DNA from: Desulfosporosinus sp.
GTDB taxonomy: Bacteria; Bacillota; Desulfitobacteriia; Desulfitobacteriales; Desulfitobacteriaceae
Direction: 5' to 3'
DNA length: 64,000 nt
Assembly (NCBI GenBank): GCA_003513495.1
Contig: DOPM01000057.1
Location: 1 to 64,000 of the forward strand
In this document: positions 62,307 to 64,000 of the stretch, one piece after another
Position numbering within the stretch: position 1 is the first letter of the stretch
Layout of the letters: every line of letters starts with the position of its first letter
Translations under genes and position numbers: made by a program
Notes under the pieces: generated by a model
What the model saw: only the letters and a program-made list of their open reading frames with translations
Databases searched by the model: none
Told to the model about the DNA's origin: nothing

Positions 62307-63767
62307 CTACTTAGCGATACTTTGTTCAGACCGTTCAACAATCGCTCTGATTTTTTGTTGTACGTCCTTCGGGAGTGGATCAGGTTCATAATTTTCAATA
62401 ATATCCTTGACTTTTTCATTGGCACGTTGGAACAAAGTTTTTGAACCATTTTCCATCCAGGACTCATAACGTTGACGATCAATCAAGCTTGGATAATACG
62501 TCTCAGTTTTAAAATGTTTCATAGTATGATCTTCGCAGAGGAAATGTCCTCCGGGACCAATTTTATGGATAAGATCTAAAGCAAGGGTCTCATCATTCAC
62601 TTCGATACCACGAACTAAACGACGAGCCATTCCAATTACATCATTGTTAATCGTCAGAAATTCTAACGATGACGTGGAACCATATTCGATGTATCCGACA
62701 TCATGATTTAGGTTAGGACCGGAAAGAGCAGTCATAGCAATAGACATTGCGGCCTCAATGCCTGCCTGTTCATCCACTAAATTAGAGTCAGAGCAGCCAG
62801 CCGTGCCAAACATCGGTAATTTTAAGTAATGGGCCATATCCGCTAACGAAGACATCAGAAGATTAAATTCCGGTGAACCATAGCTGAAAATGGTACTGGA
62901 CATATCCATAATGGTAAAGACACCGCCCATAATAAAGGGCGAACCTTCTCTGGTGGATTGGTTAATAACTAATCCGCTTAAAGATTCCGCTAACCCTTGG
63001 GTTAGTACGCCAGCCATTGTCGCCGGTACTGTTCCACCAGCCATCACGCAAGGAGTATAAACAACGGGCAGACCTTTTCTCGCAGCCAGAATTAATTTGG
63101 AAGCTGCCTCCCAGGCATGCTGCAAGGGTGAAATTGGCTCTGCATAAAGGGTCATAAATGGATTACGCCGTAACTCCTCTACACCGCCTGCAATTATTTC
63201 ACACATCTCAATAATATCGGCAAAACCATAAATATCATGGGCTGTCGTAACAATCGGCTTACTGGTATTAAGGACTTGAGCCTCGAACTGATGGCGGTCT
63301 GAGATAAGAAGGGGAACATCCTGAACAATACCTAAGGACATGACAAAGTCCAGATTTTCTAGGGCATCAATAACCTTACACGCATTACTGACGGACTCTT
63401 TGGTGGAACGCTGGCGCTTTCCAGTGTAGGGATCAATGGTAAACGGAGTATCGGAACCGGTACCAAAATAAGCGTTGTACCCCTCTAAGCGCACATCCCT
63501 GGAGCCGGTACGGCTATTACAAAGCGTGACCCGTTTAGGCACAGATCTTAGGGCTTTGTTCACTACCGCTGAAGGGATACGAACCAGGATACCGTCTACC
63601 CAACAACCAGCCTTCTTTAAGATATCGCGGGCTTCCTCATCATATACAGTCACACCCGTACGTTCTAGAACCTCTTGAGCGGCTAGAAGTATTTCTTCAC
63701 ACTGGCTGGGGGAAAGAATCCTGAACATAGGACTAGTATTTTCTACGTAATTGCTTCTTACAGGCAT
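62307..63767 (-). CDS. MttB-family methyltransferase, no pyrrolysine (second paralogue)
   Basis: The 486-residue protein has the MttB-superfamily layout: EVLERTGVTVYDEEARDILKKAGC near residues 32-55, YFGTGSDTPFTIDP near 98-111, FGTAGCSDSNLVDEQAG in the C-terminal half, and an IIENYEPDPLP tail. No in-frame UAG occurs. I chose the ATG at 63767, with AAGGAGG about 7 bases upstream; the frame opens at 63812. It follows a corrinoid-protein gene by about 20 bases. The substrate is probably a methylated quaternary or tertiary amine, but which one is unknown. Confidence 0.88.
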   Translation of the reverse strand: MPVRSNYVENTSPMFRILSPSQCEEILLAAQEVLERTGVTVYDEEARDILKKAGCWVDGILVRIPSAVVNKALRSVPKRVTLCNSRTGSRDVRLEGYNAYFGTGSDTPFTIDPYTGKRQRSTKESVSNACKVIDALENLDFVMSLGIVQDVPLLISDRHQFEAQVLNTSKPIVTTAHDIYGFADIIEMCEIIAGGVEELRRNPFMTLYAEPISPLQHAWEAASKLILAARKGLPVVYTPCVMAGGTVPATMAGVLTQGLAESLSGLVINQSTREGSPFIMGGVFTIMDMSSTIFSYGSPEFNLLMSSLADMAHYLKLPMFGTAGCSDSNLVDEQAGIEAAMSIAMTALSGPNLNHDVGYIEYGSTSSLEFLTINNDVIGMARRLVRGIEVNDETLALDLIHKIGPGGHFLCEDHTMKHFKTETYYPSLIDRQRYESWMENGSKTLFQRANEKVKDIIENYEPDPLPKDVQQKIRAIVERSEQSIAK

Positions 63768-63790
63768 TGTCATCCTCCTTTCTAAACTTA

Positions 63791-64000
63791 TTAAGCTAGA
63801 AGTTTCTTGCAAAGATCCGCGGCAGAGCCTGCATCCGGGGCAAACCCATCAGCGCCAATTTCATCAGCAAAGTCCTGTGATATGGGGGCCCCGCCAATGA
63901 TTACTTTTACTTTATCTCGCAGGCCCTCTTCTTTCAGAAGTTCAATGGTGTCTTTCATGGCCAGCATAGTTGTCGTGAGAAGAGCGGACATTCCAATAAC
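63791..64000 (-). CDS. Corrinoid protein, MtgC/MttC family, 3' part only (cut by window edge)
   Basis: The frame is open to the window edge and lacks its start, so only the last 69 codons are seen. They contain MSALLTTTMLAMKDTIELL, DKVKVIIGGAPIS and a C-terminal GADGFAPDAGSAADLCKKLL, closely matching the end of MtaC at 10739. The DxHxxG motif would lie outside the window. It is the first visible gene of the operon that continues with the MttB-like, HyuA-like and MtgA-like genes. Confidence 0.9.
   Translation of the reverse strand, partial: VIGMSALLTTTMLAMKDTIELLKEEGLRDKVKVIIGGAPISQDFADEIGADGFAPDAGSAADLCKKLLA

Noticed and set aside
53668..63767. Pyrrolysine-containing MttB genes
   Set aside because: Both MttB-family genes run full length (about 470 and 486 codons) with no in-frame UAG, so they belong to the non-pyrrolysine branch.
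1..64000. Mobile elements, prophage, rRNA or tRNA genes
   Set aside because: No transposase, integrase or phage-like protein was seen among the frames, and no rRNA sequence or tRNA arm pattern was recognised by eye.

Overview
The window looks like chromosomal DNA from an anaerobic, low-to-medium GC Firmicute. The overall style (corrinoid methyltransferases without pyrrolysine, PocR/AraC regulators, anaerobic cobalt-early B12 synthesis, 2-oxoacid:ferredoxin oxidoreductase, aldehyde ferredoxin oxidoreductase) suggests the Desulfosporosinus/Desulfitobacterium group. That placement is inference from gene content; there is no rRNA in the window. No rRNA, tRNA, CRISPR array, transposase or phage gene was recognised.

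Layout. (1) 1-6.7 kb holds housekeeping or accessory genes: an HxlR regulator divergent from a flavodoxin-like reductase, cardiolipin synthase, a branched-chain aminotransferase divergent from a LysR regulator, and a DUF4317 protein. (2) 7.0-13.7 kb is a methanol methyltransferase region: a PocR/AraC regulator with a corrinoid protein, mtaC-mtaB, a divergent CobW-type GTPase, and a methyltetrahydrofolate:corrinoid methyltransferase. (3) 13.9-27.4 kb is a long minus-strand operon for adenosylcobalamin synthesis (cbiET-L-F-G-H-J-X-C, cobQ, cbiB, cbiA, cobO, pduX, cobD), headed by a cobalamin riboswitch with its own terminator. (4) 27.6-30.3 kb holds a nitroreductase, a TetR regulator and an M24 peptidase-like protein. 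(5) 30.3-47.2 kb is a minus-strand amino-acid catabolic locus. It contains livKHMGF, a GntR/FadR regulator, an FAD oxidoreductase, an ornithine cyclodeaminase-family enzyme, a Glu/Leu-type dehydrogenase, AOR with a ThiS/MoaD-like carrier, KorDABC, a class III aminotransferase and an Asp/Glu racemase-like protein. Two matching GntR-type operators tie transport to catabolism. (6) 47.9-53.5 kb holds cbiD and a second B12-riboswitch operon encoding a CblS-like kinase and an ECF transporter. (7) 53.7-64 kb is a quaternary-amine demethylation region: an MttB/MtgB-family protein with a BCCT transporter behind a sigma-54 promoter, a sigma-54 activator, and an operon of corrinoid protein, MttB-like, HyuA-like ATPase and MtgA-like genes.

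How it fits together. The methanol and betaine-type systems both depend on corrinoid proteins and pass methyl groups to tetrahydrofolate, so they create a high demand for cobamide. The two riboswitch operons supply it, one by complete corrin-ring synthesis and one by probable uptake of a lower-ligand precursor. cbiD, the corrin-ring gene missing from the large operon, sits next to the uptake operon. The lower-ligand assembly genes (cobU/cobS/cobC type) are not in this window.
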